NCBI GenBank assembly: GCA_937936215.1
Contig: CALGWX010000312.1
Coordinates: 1-8,290 of the forward strand
Direction: 5' to 3'
DNA: 8,290 nucleotides
Source: an uncultured Burkholderiaceae bacterium
GTDB taxonomy: Bacteria > Pseudomonadota > Gammaproteobacteria > Burkholderiales > Burkholderiaceae_F
Shown: positions 1 through 6,719 of the stretch, piece after piece
Numbering within the stretch: the stretch's first letter is position 1
How the letters are laid out: every line of letters begins with the position of its first letter
The notes under the pieces: generated by a model
Databases searched by the model: none
Told to the model about the DNA's origin: nothing
Seen by the model: the letters and a program-made list of their open reading frames with translations, nothing else
Program-made: the position numbers and the translations under genes

Positions 1-574
1 GCTGATGCTCGACGACAACGCCTACGGGCTGTCGCGGCGGCGGGTGACGGTGTCCACCTCGGGGCTGGTGCAGCAGATCGACAAGCTCGCCGCCGCCTGC
101 CCGGTGGCGTTGGCGGTCTCGCTGCACGCGCCCAACGACGCGCTGCGTGACCAGTTGGTGCCGCTGAACCGCAAGCACCCGCTGCGCGAGCTGATGGCCG
201 CCTGCCGCCGCTACCTGCGGGTGGCGCCGCGCGACTTCATCACCTTCGAGTACGTGATGCTCGACGGCGTGAACGACTCGCTGGCGCACGCGCGCGAGCT
301 GGTGGCGCTGGTGCGCGACGTGCCGTGCAAGTTCAACCTGATCCCGTTCAACCCGTTTGCGGGGTCGAATCTCGCGCGCTCGCCGGCGGCGCGCATCCGC
401 GAGTTCGCGCAGGTGCTGATCGACGCCGGCATCGTCACCACCACGCGCAAGACGCGCGGCGACGACATCGATGCCGCCTGCGGCCAGCTGGCCGGCGAGG
501 TGCAGGACCGCACGCGTCGCGCCGAGCGCGCTTCGCGCCGGCTGCCGCCGCTGGTGGCGGCGGCGGGCAGCTGA
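1..574 (+). CDS. rlmN: RlmN, dual-specificity 23S rRNA A2503 / tRNA A37 C2-methyltransferase, C-terminal part
   Basis: This is the 3' portion of a radical-SAM enzyme that methylates C2 of adenosine 2503 in 23S rRNA and of A37 in some tRNAs, in the cytoplasm. The reading frame enters at base 2 with no start in view; the ATG at 5 is internal. About 190 residues are visible, roughly half of the usual length of about 380. The N-terminal domain and the CxxxCxxC iron-sulfur motif must lie upstream. Family landmarks seen in order are GLSRRRVTVSTSG, LAVSLHAPND, VPLNRKHPL, FEYVMLDGVND, LIPFNPF and TRKTRGDDIDAACGQLAG. The cysteine of the last motif (codon 479-481) matches the conserved cysteine that becomes methylated during catalysis (Cys355 in E. 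coli). The tail after RTRR is Arg/Ala-rich and looks poorly conserved. pilW begins 10 bases downstream. The gene call is firm; only the missing 5' end limits it. Confidence 0.97.
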   Translation, partial: LMLDDNAYGLSRRRVTVSTSGLVQQIDKLAAACPVALAVSLHAPNDALRDQLVPLNRKHPLRELMAACRRYLRVAPRDFITFEYVMLDGVNDSLAHARELVALVRDVPCKFNLIPFNPFAGSNLARSPAARIREFAQVLIDAGIVTTTRKTRGDDIDAACGQLAGEVQDRTRRAERASRRLPPLVAAAGS

Positions 575-584
575 CGGGGGCGAC

Positions 585-1385
585 GTGGCAAGCGGCTCGG
601 CCGGGCTGGCCATGGCGGCGCTGCTGGCGCTGCTGGCCGTCGGTTGCAAGACGGTGACCACGACGGTGGGTGGCGTCGAGGTGCCCGCCAACGCCGGCAA
701 GAGCGAGGCGGACCCGCGCAAGCGCGCCGAGATCCGCACCGAGCTGGCGTCGAACTACTACCGCGAGGGGCGCCTGGCGATCGCGCTCGAGGAAGCGCAG
801 CGGGCGGTGCAGGTCGACTCGCGGTACGCACCGGCGCACGGGCTGCTCGGCCTCATTTACATGGACCTCGGCGACCGCCGCGAGGCCGAGGCAAGCTTCG
901 GCCGCGCCCTGCGCCTGGAGCCGGACAACTCGGGGATCCTGAACAACTTCGGCTGGTTTCTGTGCCAGAGCGGCCGCGAGCGCGAGTCGGTCGAGTACTT
1001 TCAGCGCGCCGCCGCCAACCGCCTGTACGAGACGCCGGGCCTGGCGATGCGCAACGCTGGCGTGTGCCTACTGCGGGTCAACGACCTCGACGGCGCGGAG
1101 CGTGCGCTGCGCCGGGCGCTGGAGTTCGACGCCACTGACCCGATGACCAAGTTCGAACTGGCGCGCCTGTACCTGCGGCGCAACCAGCCCGACCGCGCCG
1201 GCTTCTACTACGGCTTGCTCGATCCCGCGAGCCGCGCCAGCGCGCCCGGCTTGTGGCTCGGCCTGCGCATCGCCCGCGCCAACGGCGACCTGCGACGCGA
1301 GCGCGAGCTGGCCAGCGAGTTGAACGAACGTTTTCCGACTTCAGCCGAGGCATCGGCGCTGCGGCGGGGGGCCTTCGATGAGTGA
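585..1385 (+). CDS. pilW: PilW/PilF-type TPR lipoprotein, type IV pilus pilotin
   Basis: This is a 266-residue outer membrane lipoprotein of the PilF/PilW family. In known members it helps the secretin PilQ reach and assemble in the outer membrane for type IV pili. I chose the GTG at 585: it lies 10 bases after the rlmN stop, has a GGGGG tract at 576-580, and begins a short hydrophobic segment ending in LLAVGC with the acylation Cys at residue 21 (codon 645-647). The in-frame ATG at 612 would leave only 11 residues before that Cys. The mature part carries tandem TPR helices at about residues 47-80, 81-114, 115-148 and 153-186, then a further helical region. The NNFGWFLC stretch (120-127) is typical of PilF. 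The signal peptide has no Lys or Arg in its N-region and has Ala at -3 of the lipobox, both somewhat unusual. The last 8 bases overlap rodZ. Confidence 0.9.
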   Translation: MASGSAGLAMAALLALLAVGCKTVTTTVGGVEVPANAGKSEADPRKRAEIRTELASNYYREGRLAIALEEAQRAVQVDSRYAPAHGLLGLIYMDLGDRREAEASFGRALRLEPDNSGILNNFGWFLCQSGRERESVEYFQRAAANRLYETPGLAMRNAGVCLLRVNDLDGAERALRRALEFDATDPMTKFELARLYLRRNQPDRAGFYYGLLDPASRASAPGLWLGLRIARANGDLRRERELASELNERFPTSAEASALRRGAFDE

Positions 1386-2280
1386 GACTCCGGCGACGGC
1401 CAGCGAGAAAGCGACCGCGGCGTCCGCGGCCCCGGAGCAGCGGCAGCCCCGAGCGGCCAATGGCCATGGCGACGGTTCGTTCGGGCGCGCGCTGGCCGCC
1501 GCGCGCGAGGCGCGCGGGCTGTCGCAGGCCGACGTGGCGGCGCAGCTTCGCCTGCACCTGAAACAGGTGCAGGCGATCGAGGCGGAGGATGTCGACGCGC
1601 TGCCGGAAGGGCCGTTCGTCCGCGGCTACGTGCGCAACTACGCGAAGCTGGTCGATTTGCCCGCGGAGCCGCTGCTGGCGCTGCTCAACGCCAAGCTGAA
1701 GCCTACCGATCCGCTGCCGGCGCCGGCGGGTTCGCCGGCGGTGAGCCCGATCCAGCGCACGCCGGGCGAGCCGATTTCCGGCCGCATCGTGATCGCGGGA
1801 GTCATCATCGCGCTGGCGCTGCTGGCCTTGTTTGGCTGGTGGGCGATGCGCGAGACCGCACCGCGGGCCACGCCGGCCGCGACCACTCCGCCGATCGCGC
1901 CGGCCAGCGCGCCAGCGGCGATGCCGTCGGTGGCCGAAGCGCCTGCCGCGGCGCCCGAGCCGGCAGCGCCCGCAGCAGCGGCTACCGATTCGACGCCGGC
2001 GGCCGCCCCCGTGGCGGAGCCGGCGCCGGCCGCGCCGTCGGCCGTGGCGCTGCGCTTCACCTTCCGCGATCGGTCCTGGGTCGAGGTGCGGCAGGCCGAC
2101 GGCACCGTGCTCACCTCGCAGAACAACGCCGCCGGCACGGCGCGCACGGTCGAGGGCACGCCGCCGTACCTGCTCGTGATCGGCAACGCCTCGAAGGTCG
2201 ACCTGGAGTTCCGCGGCGAGCGCGTGGACCTTGCACCCGCGACCAGCCGCGACGGCGTGGCGCGGCTTAGGCTCGAGTAG
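1378..2280 (+). CDS. rodZ: RodZ, bitopic cell-shape protein with cytoplasmic HTH domain
   Basis: This 300-residue protein has the full RodZ layout. An N-terminal cytoplasmic helix-turn-helix domain spans about residues 34-100 (FGRALAAAREARGLSQADVA, then GPFVRGYVRNYAKLV). A single membrane helix lies at about 136-157. An Ala/Pro-rich periplasmic linker covers about 158-222, and a C-terminal beta domain of the DUF4115 type covers about 223-300 (FRDRSWVEVRQADG). RodZ links the MreB cytoskeleton to the peptidoglycan elongation machinery; its HTH domain binds MreB rather than acting mainly as a DNA-binding domain. The ATG at 1378 sits inside the end of pilW as ATGAGTGA, so translation is probably coupled to pilW. 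The N-terminal 30 residues before the HTH are Ala/Thr/Glu-rich and likely disordered. ispG starts 6 bases downstream. The domain order leaves little doubt about the family. Confidence 0.94.
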   Translation: MSETPATASEKATAASAAPEQRQPRAANGHGDGSFGRALAAAREARGLSQADVAAQLRLHLKQVQAIEAEDVDALPEGPFVRGYVRNYAKLVDLPAEPLLALLNAKLKPTDPLPAPAGSPAVSPIQRTPGEPISGRIVIAGVIIALALLALFGWWAMRETAPRATPAATTPPIAPASAPAAMPSVAEAPAAAPEPAAPAAAATDSTPAAAPVAEPAPAAPSAVALRFTFRDRSWVEVRQADGTVLTSQNNAAGTARTVEGTPPYLLVIGNASKVDLEFRGERVDLAPATSRDGVARLRLE

Positions 2281-2286
2281 GCAGCG

Positions 2287-3567
2287 ATGAACCGTCCCGA
2301 TAGCGCGCTGACCTGTGCCCCCGCCGCGGCGGGGCCGATGCTGCGCCATCGCACGCGCCAGGTCGTGGTGCGCTGGGGCGAGCGGGTCGTCCGCGTTGGC
2401 GGCAATGCGCCGGTGATGGTGCAGTCGATGACCAACACCGACACCGCCGACGCGATCGCCACCGCGATCCAGGTCAAGGAACTGGCACAGTCCGGCTCGG
2501 AGGTCGTGCGGATCACCGTCAATTCGCCGGAAGCGGCCGCCGAGGTCGAGGCGATCCGCAATCAGCTCGACCGCATGGGCATCGACGTGCCGCTGGTGGG
2601 CGATTTTCACTACAACGGCCACAAGCTGCTGGCCGACTTTCCCGGCTGCGCGCATTCGCTGTCGGCCTACCGGATCAATCCGGGCAACGTGGGCCGCGGC
2701 GCCAAGCGCGACGACAACTTCGCGCGCATGATCGAGATCGCCTGCCGCCTTGCCAAGCCGGTGCGCATCGGGGTGAACTGGGGCAGCCTCGACCAGGAGC
2801 TGCTGGCGCGGATGATGGACGAGAACGCGCGGCGGCCGCAGCCGTGGGACGCGGCCGCGGTGCTGCGCGAGGCGCTGGTGCGCTCGGCGATCGAAAGCGC
2901 GCAGCGCGCCGAGGCGCTCGGTCTGCCGGGCGATGCGATCGTGCTGTCGGCCAAGGTGAGCGGCGTGCAGGACCTGATCGCGGTGTACCGGGAACTCGCC
3001 CGCCGCTGCGACTATCCGCTGCACCTGGGGCTGACCGAGGCGGGCATGGGCAGCAAGGGCATCGTCGCCTCCACCGCGGCGCTGGCGGTGCTGCTTCAGG
3101 AGGGCATCGGCGACACGATCCGGGTGTCGTTGACGCCCGCCCCCGGCGAGCCGCGCACGAAGGAAGTGCAGGTGGCGCAGGAGATCCTGCAGGCGCTCGG
3201 CCTGCGCGCCTTCGCGCCGCAGGTGATCGCCTGCCCGGGGTGCGGCCGCACCACGAGCACGTTTTTCCAGGAGCTGGCACAACGCATCCAGACCTACCTG
3301 CGCGAGCAGATGCCGGTGTGGCGTACCCAGTACCCGGGCGTGGAGTCGATGCACGTGGCGGTGATGGGTTGTGTCGTCAACGGCCCGGGCGAGAGCAAGC
3401 ACGCCCACATCGGGATCAGCCTGCCCGGCTCGGGCGAGGAGCCGGTGGCGCCGGTGTTCGTCGACGGCCAGCGCACGGTGACGCTGAAGGGCGGCCGCAT
3501 CGCCGAGGAGTTCCAGGCGATCGTCGAGGACTACGTGCGGCGCAGGTACGGCCGCCAGCACGCCTGA
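2287..3567 (+). CDS. ispG: IspG (GcpE), 4-hydroxy-3-methylbut-2-enyl diphosphate synthase
   Basis: IspG carries out the penultimate step of the MEP isoprenoid pathway, reducing MEcPP to HMBPP with a [4Fe-4S] cluster in the cytoplasm. The 426-residue product has the N-terminal barrel (VQSMTNTDTAD at about 45-55, LVGDFHYNG at 103-111, YRINPGNVG at 128-136, SAKVSG at 221-226, GLTEAGMGSKG at 248-258) and the C-terminal cluster domain. The cluster ligands are visible as Cys316 and Cys319 in ACPGCGRT, Cys362 in VMGCVVNGPGES, and Glu369 in the same motif. It is longer than the E. coli enzyme (372 residues), as is usual for betaproteobacterial forms, through an N-terminal extension and internal additions. 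An alternative ATG at 2338 (MLRHRTRQVVV) would remove 17 poorly conserved residues. The start at 2287 is preferred because it sits 6 bases after rodZ with a weak TAGG at 2278-2281. hisS follows after 7 bases. Confidence 0.97.
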   Translation: MNRPDSALTCAPAAAGPMLRHRTRQVVVRWGERVVRVGGNAPVMVQSMTNTDTADAIATAIQVKELAQSGSEVVRITVNSPEAAAEVEAIRNQLDRMGIDVPLVGDFHYNGHKLLADFPGCAHSLSAYRINPGNVGRGAKRDDNFARMIEIACRLAKPVRIGVNWGSLDQELLARMMDENARRPQPWDAAAVLREALVRSAIESAQRAEALGLPGDAIVLSAKVSGVQDLIAVYRELARRCDYPLHLGLTEAGMGSKGIVASTAALAVLLQEGIGDTIRVSLTPAPGEPRTKEVQVAQEILQALGLRAFAPQVIACPGCGRTTSTFFQELAQRIQTYLREQMPVWRTQYPGVESMHVAVMGCVVNGPGESKHAHIGISLPGSGEEPVAPVFVDGQRTVTLKGGRIAEEFQAIVEDYVRRRYGRQHA

Positions 3568-3574
3568 AGCCGCG

Positions 3575-4897
3575 ATGAAGAGGGAAAAGCTCGCCGCCGT
3601 GCGCGGCATGAACGACCTGTTGCCCGCCGAGGCGCCGCTGTGGGAGGCGTTCGAAGCCCGCGCCATCGACGTGCTGCGCGCCTATGGCTACCGCCAGATC
3701 CGCACCCCGATCGTCGAGCACACGGCGCTGTTCGCGCGCGGCATCGGCGAGGTGACCGACATCGTCGAGAAGGAGATGTACTCCTTCGTTGACCAGCTCA
3801 ACGGCGAGCACCTGACGCTGCGTCCGGAGGCCACGGCCTCCGTCGTGCGCGCCTGCATCGAGCACAACCTGCTTTACGAGGGGCCGCGGCGGCTGTGGTA
3901 CATGGGGCCGATGTTCCGCCACGAGCGGCCGCAGCGCGGCCGCTACCGGCAGTTCCACCAGGTCGGCGCCGAGGCGCTGGGTTTCGCCGGCCCGGACGTC
4001 GACGCCGAGCAGATCGTGCTGCTGAAGCGGCTGTGGGACGTGCTGGAGATCGGCCCGGTGCGGCTGGAGCTGAACTCGCTGGGCAGCGGCGAGGAGCGCG
4101 CCCGCCACCGCGCCGCGCTGATCGCGTACTTCGAGGCGCACGCCGATCAGCTCGACGCCGACGCCCGCCGCCGGCTCCACGCCAATCCGCTGCGCATCCT
4201 CGACACCAAGAACCCGGCGATGCAGGAACTGGTGAGGCAGGCGCCGCGCATCGCCGACTATCTCGGCGCCGAGTCGCGGGCGCACTTCGAACGGCTGCAG
4301 GAACTGCTCGCCGCCGCCGGCGTTCCGTATTCGATCAACCCGCGGCTGGTGCGCGGGCTGGACTACTACAACCTGACGGTCTACGAGTGGATCACCGATC
4401 GCCTTGGGGCCCAGGGGACGATCTGCGGCGGCGGCCGCTACGACCCGCTGATGGAACTGCTCGGCGGCAAGTCCGCGCCCGGCTGCGGCTTCGCCATCGG
4501 TGTCGAGCGCGTCATCGAGCTGCTGCGCGAGGCGGGCGAGCGCGGCGACACCAGCGACTGCGACGTGTATGTGCTGCACCAAGGCGGCGGCACCTATCTA
4601 GCGGCGCTGCGCGCCGCCGAATCGCTCCGGGATGCCGGGCTGGACGTGATCCTGCACGCCGGCGAGGCGAGCCTGAAGTCGCAGATGAAGCGGGCGGATG
4701 CGAGCGGTGCCGAGTTGGCGGTGATCGTTGGCGAGACGGAGGCGGCCGAGGGCAAGGCGGCGGTCAAGGGCCTGCGCGCGCGCGGCGCCGAGGCGCCGTT
4801 CGCGCAGCAGCGCGTGGTGCCGCTGGCCGAGCTTGGCGAGGCGGTCAGCGCGGCGCTCGCTGCGATGTCGGCATCTAACGCCCAGCCGGGAACCTAG
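3575..4897 (+). CDS. hisS: HisS, histidyl-tRNA synthetase (class II)
   Basis: This 440-residue cytoplasmic enzyme charges tRNA-His with histidine. The class II catalytic core is complete. GMNDLLP lies near the N terminus (11-17), followed by TLRPEATA (81-88). Motif 2 is MFRHERPQRGRYRQFHQ (about 113-129). The histidine-specific signatures are LVRGLDYYN (258-266) and GGGRYD (285-290), and motif 3 is GFAIGVER (305-312). The anticodon-binding domain occupies about residues 329-430, with GEASLKSQMKRAD at its centre (363-375). The TLRPE motif reads PEATA where E. coli has PEGTA, a conservative change near the active site. The ATG at 3575 is 7 bases past the ispG stop and has no strong Shine-Dalgarno sequence, so it may depend on translation of the upstream gene. 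Length is close to the family norm of 420-430. No frameshift is apparent. Confidence 0.98.
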   Translation: MKREKLAAVRGMNDLLPAEAPLWEAFEARAIDVLRAYGYRQIRTPIVEHTALFARGIGEVTDIVEKEMYSFVDQLNGEHLTLRPEATASVVRACIEHNLLYEGPRRLWYMGPMFRHERPQRGRYRQFHQVGAEALGFAGPDVDAEQIVLLKRLWDVLEIGPVRLELNSLGSGEERARHRAALIAYFEAHADQLDADARRRLHANPLRILDTKNPAMQELVRQAPRIADYLGAESRAHFERLQELLAAAGVPYSINPRLVRGLDYYNLTVYEWITDRLGAQGTICGGGRYDPLMELLGGKSAPGCGFAIGVERVIELLREAGERGDTSDCDVYVLHQGGGTYLAALRAAESLRDAGLDVILHAGEASLKSQMKRADASGAELAVIVGETEAAEGKAAVKGLRARGAEAPFAQQRVVPLAELGEAVSAALAAMSASNAQPGT

Positions 4898-4907
4898 GAA
4901 GGACGAG

Positions 4908-5546
4908 ATGGCTTACGACCTCGAAGAACAGGAACAACTGGCCGCGATCAAGGCCTGGTGGGAGCGCTGGGGCAACCTGGTGCTCACCGCCGTTACCGTG
5001 GTGCTGCTGGCGATCGCCGCCTTCAACGGCTGGCGCTGGTACGAGCGGCACGAGGCCGGCAACGCCGGCGCCTTGTACGACGAGTTTCTTGCCGCCGTCG
5101 AGGGCAATGACCTCGGCCGCAACAAGGAACTGGCGGGCACGATCATCGAGCGCTACGGGCGTACCATCTACGCGCCGCTGGCGGCGCTGCAGGTGGCGAA
5201 GGTGAACTTCGAGGCCGGCGATCGCGGCGCGGCGCAGGCACAGTTGCGCTGGGTGATCGACAAATCCGGCCACCCGGAACTCGTGCACATCGCGCGCCTG
5301 CGGCTGGCGGGCATCCTGCTCGACGAGAAGGCCCATGAGGAGGCGCTGAAGCTGCTCGCCGTGGAGGTGCCGCCGGCGCTCGCCACGTCGTTCGCCGACC
5401 GCCGCGGCGACGTGTACATCGCGATGGGCAAGGTCGAGGAGGCGCGCCGCGCCTGGCAGGAGGCGCTCGACAAGGCCGAGCCGCAGCACCCGCTGCGGTC
5501 GATCATCCAGCTGAAGCTCGACGCGCTGCCGCCGGCGGCGTCCTGA
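4908..5546 (+). CDS. yfgM: YfgM-like bitopic membrane protein with periplasmic TPR-like domain
   Basis: This 212-residue protein matches the YfgM family (TPR_21 domain). In E. coli, YfgM associates with SecYEG and the periplasmic chaperone PpiD. Visible features are the typical start MAYDLEEQEQLAAIKAWW, one membrane helix at about residues 23-42, and a helical periplasmic domain from about 50 to 205 with weak TPR-like pairs (ALYDEFLAAVE, APLAALQVAKVNFEAGD, ARLRLAGILLDEKAHEEAL, GDVYIAMGKVEEARRAWQEAL). The same frame is open upstream into hisS, but the ATG at 4908 is clearly right: it has the best ribosome binding site in the window (AGGAAGGA at 4896-4903) and gives the family's normal N terminus. 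bamB follows after 7 bases, the usual neighbour. The family call is secure. The Sec role is transferred from E. coli and not shown by this sequence. Confidence 0.92.
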   Translation: MAYDLEEQEQLAAIKAWWERWGNLVLTAVTVVLLAIAAFNGWRWYERHEAGNAGALYDEFLAAVEGNDLGRNKELAGTIIERYGRTIYAPLAALQVAKVNFEAGDRGAAQAQLRWVIDKSGHPELVHIARLRLAGILLDEKAHEEALKLLAVEVPPALATSFADRRGDVYIAMGKVEEARRAWQEALDKAEPQHPLRSIIQLKLDALPPAAS

Positions 5547-5553
5547 GGCGGCG

Positions 5554-6702
5554 ATGCGGACTCTCATCGATCCGACCCGTCGCGCGGCGTTGCCGGTGCT
5601 GGCGGCGCTGGCCATGGCGGGCTGCGGACTGTTCGGCGCCAAGAAGACGCCGCCGTCACCGCTGCCCGAGTTCGCGCCGACGCTGCCGGTCAGCACGGCT
5701 TGGCGCGTTTCGGTTGGCAGCGGCCGGGGCACCTTCCTGCGGCCGGCGGTCACCGACAACGCCATCTACGCCGCCGCCGCCAACGGCGCCGTGCTGCGCG
5801 TCGATCCCGCCTCCGGCAGCGTCGTCTGGCGCGCCGAGGCCGGCGGGCGGCTGGGCGCGGGGGTCGGCAGCGATGGCTTTCGCGTGGCCGTGGTCACCGC
5901 GCGCGGCGAACTCGTGGTCTTCGATGCCGATGGCGGCGCCCGCTGGCGCGCCCAGCTGACCAGCGATGCGATCGATCCGCCCTTGGTCGGCCGCGGGCTG
6001 GTGATCGTTCGCTCGACCGACCATCGCGTCGCCGCCTACGAGGCCGACACCGGCAAGCGGCGCTGGATCTACAGCCGGCAGCTGCCGGCGTTGACCTTGC
6101 GCGCCCCGGCCGAGATGGCGTTTGCCGGCGACAACGTCCTCGTCGGCTTCCCCGGCGGGCGGGTGGTGGCGGTGGCGTTGGCCAACGGCGCCGCGCGCTG
6201 GGAGACGACGATCTCGGAGCCTCGAGGCACCACCGAAGTCGAGCGCCTCGCCGACGTACTCGGCCCGGTCGCCGTCGAGGGCGGCCTGGCTTGCGCCGCT
6301 TCTTTCCAGGGGCGCGTCGCTTGCGCCGACGCCACGACCGGAACGCTGCGCTGGTCGCGCGATCTCTCCGCTGGCGCCGGCGTGGCGCGCGACGGTCGCG
6401 CCGTCTATGCCGTCGACGCGGCCTCGCAGCTGCACGCCTTCGCCATCGAGGGCGGCGCCAGCCTTTGGCGCAACGACCGCTTGGCGCACCGCGCGCTGAC
6501 CACGCCGCTGGCGGTGGCCGGCGCCGTGGTGGTCGGCGACCTCGCCGGCCACGTGCACTTTCTCACCGCCGCCGAGGGCAGCTTCATGGCCCGCGTGCAG
6601 GTCGATTCGAGCGCCATCACCGCGCGGCCGATGGCGTGGAACGACAACGTCGTGGTGCTGACCAGCGACGGCACGCTGGCGCTGCTCGCGCCGCGGCGCT
6701 GA
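5554..6702 (+). CDS. bamB: BamB, outer membrane protein assembly lipoprotein (beta-propeller)
   Basis: BamB is the lipoprotein of the BAM complex that helps insert beta-barrel proteins into the outer membrane, on the periplasmic face. The 382-residue product begins with a lipoprotein signal peptide: positive residues in MRTLIDPTRR, a hydrophobic stretch, then AMAGC with the acylation Cys at residue 24. The rest is an eight-bladed PQQ-type propeller. Blade repeats appear at VLRVDPASGSVVWRAE (80-95), LVVFDADGGARWRAQ (120-134), VAAYEADTGKRRWIY (159-173), VVAVALANGAARWET (204-218), VACADATTGTLRWSRD (255-270), LHAFAIEGGASLWRND (293-308) and HVHFLTAAEG (333-342), with a final partial strand GTLALLAPRR. 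The SEPRGTTEVERLADV segment (221-235) is a BamB signature. The ATG at 5554 has GAGG at 5545-5548, overlapping the yfgM stop. der starts 17 bases after the stop. Confidence 0.96.
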   Translation: MRTLIDPTRRAALPVLAALAMAGCGLFGAKKTPPSPLPEFAPTLPVSTAWRVSVGSGRGTFLRPAVTDNAIYAAAANGAVLRVDPASGSVVWRAEAGGRLGAGVGSDGFRVAVVTARGELVVFDADGGARWRAQLTSDAIDPPLVGRGLVIVRSTDHRVAAYEADTGKRRWIYSRQLPALTLRAPAEMAFAGDNVLVGFPGGRVVAVALANGAARWETTISEPRGTTEVERLADVLGPVAVEGGLACAASFQGRVACADATTGTLRWSRDLSAGAGVARDGRAVYAVDAASQLHAFAIEGGASLWRNDRLAHRALTTPLAVAGAVVVGDLAGHVHFLTAAEGSFMARVQVDSSAITARPMAWNDNVVVLTSDGTLALLAPRR

Positions 6703-6719
6703 ACGGGTCGGGCGCCGCC

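Noticed and set aside
1078..3666. An 862-codon open frame on the minus strand, antisense to the end of pilW, rodZ, ispG and the start of hisS
   Set aside because: Its product is Arg/Gly/Ala/His-rich low-complexity sequence with no recognisable domain, and it lies opposite three certain genes. Reverse-strand stops need TTA, CTA or TCA on the + strand, which are rare in DNA this rich in G and C.
3416..4582. A 388-codon open frame on the minus strand opposite hisS
   Set aside because: It is a codon-bias shadow of hisS in the same antisense phase, and the translated text shows no family motif.
4728..4907. Upstream extension of the yfgM frame into hisS
   Set aside because: The residues are Arg/Ala-rich and unlike the family. 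The ATG at 4908 has a strong ribosome binding site and gives the standard N terminus.
5656..6558. A 300-codon minus-strand open frame opposite bamB
   Set aside because: No domain, no start signal, and fully explained by GC-rich codon use in bamB.
5700..6719. Open frame running through bamB in phase with der, suggesting a fused or N-terminally extended Der
   Set aside because: The extension translates to Arg-rich noise in the wrong frame of bamB, while bamB's own frame gives clear propeller repeats. Der normally begins right at the P-loop strand, as it does from 6720.
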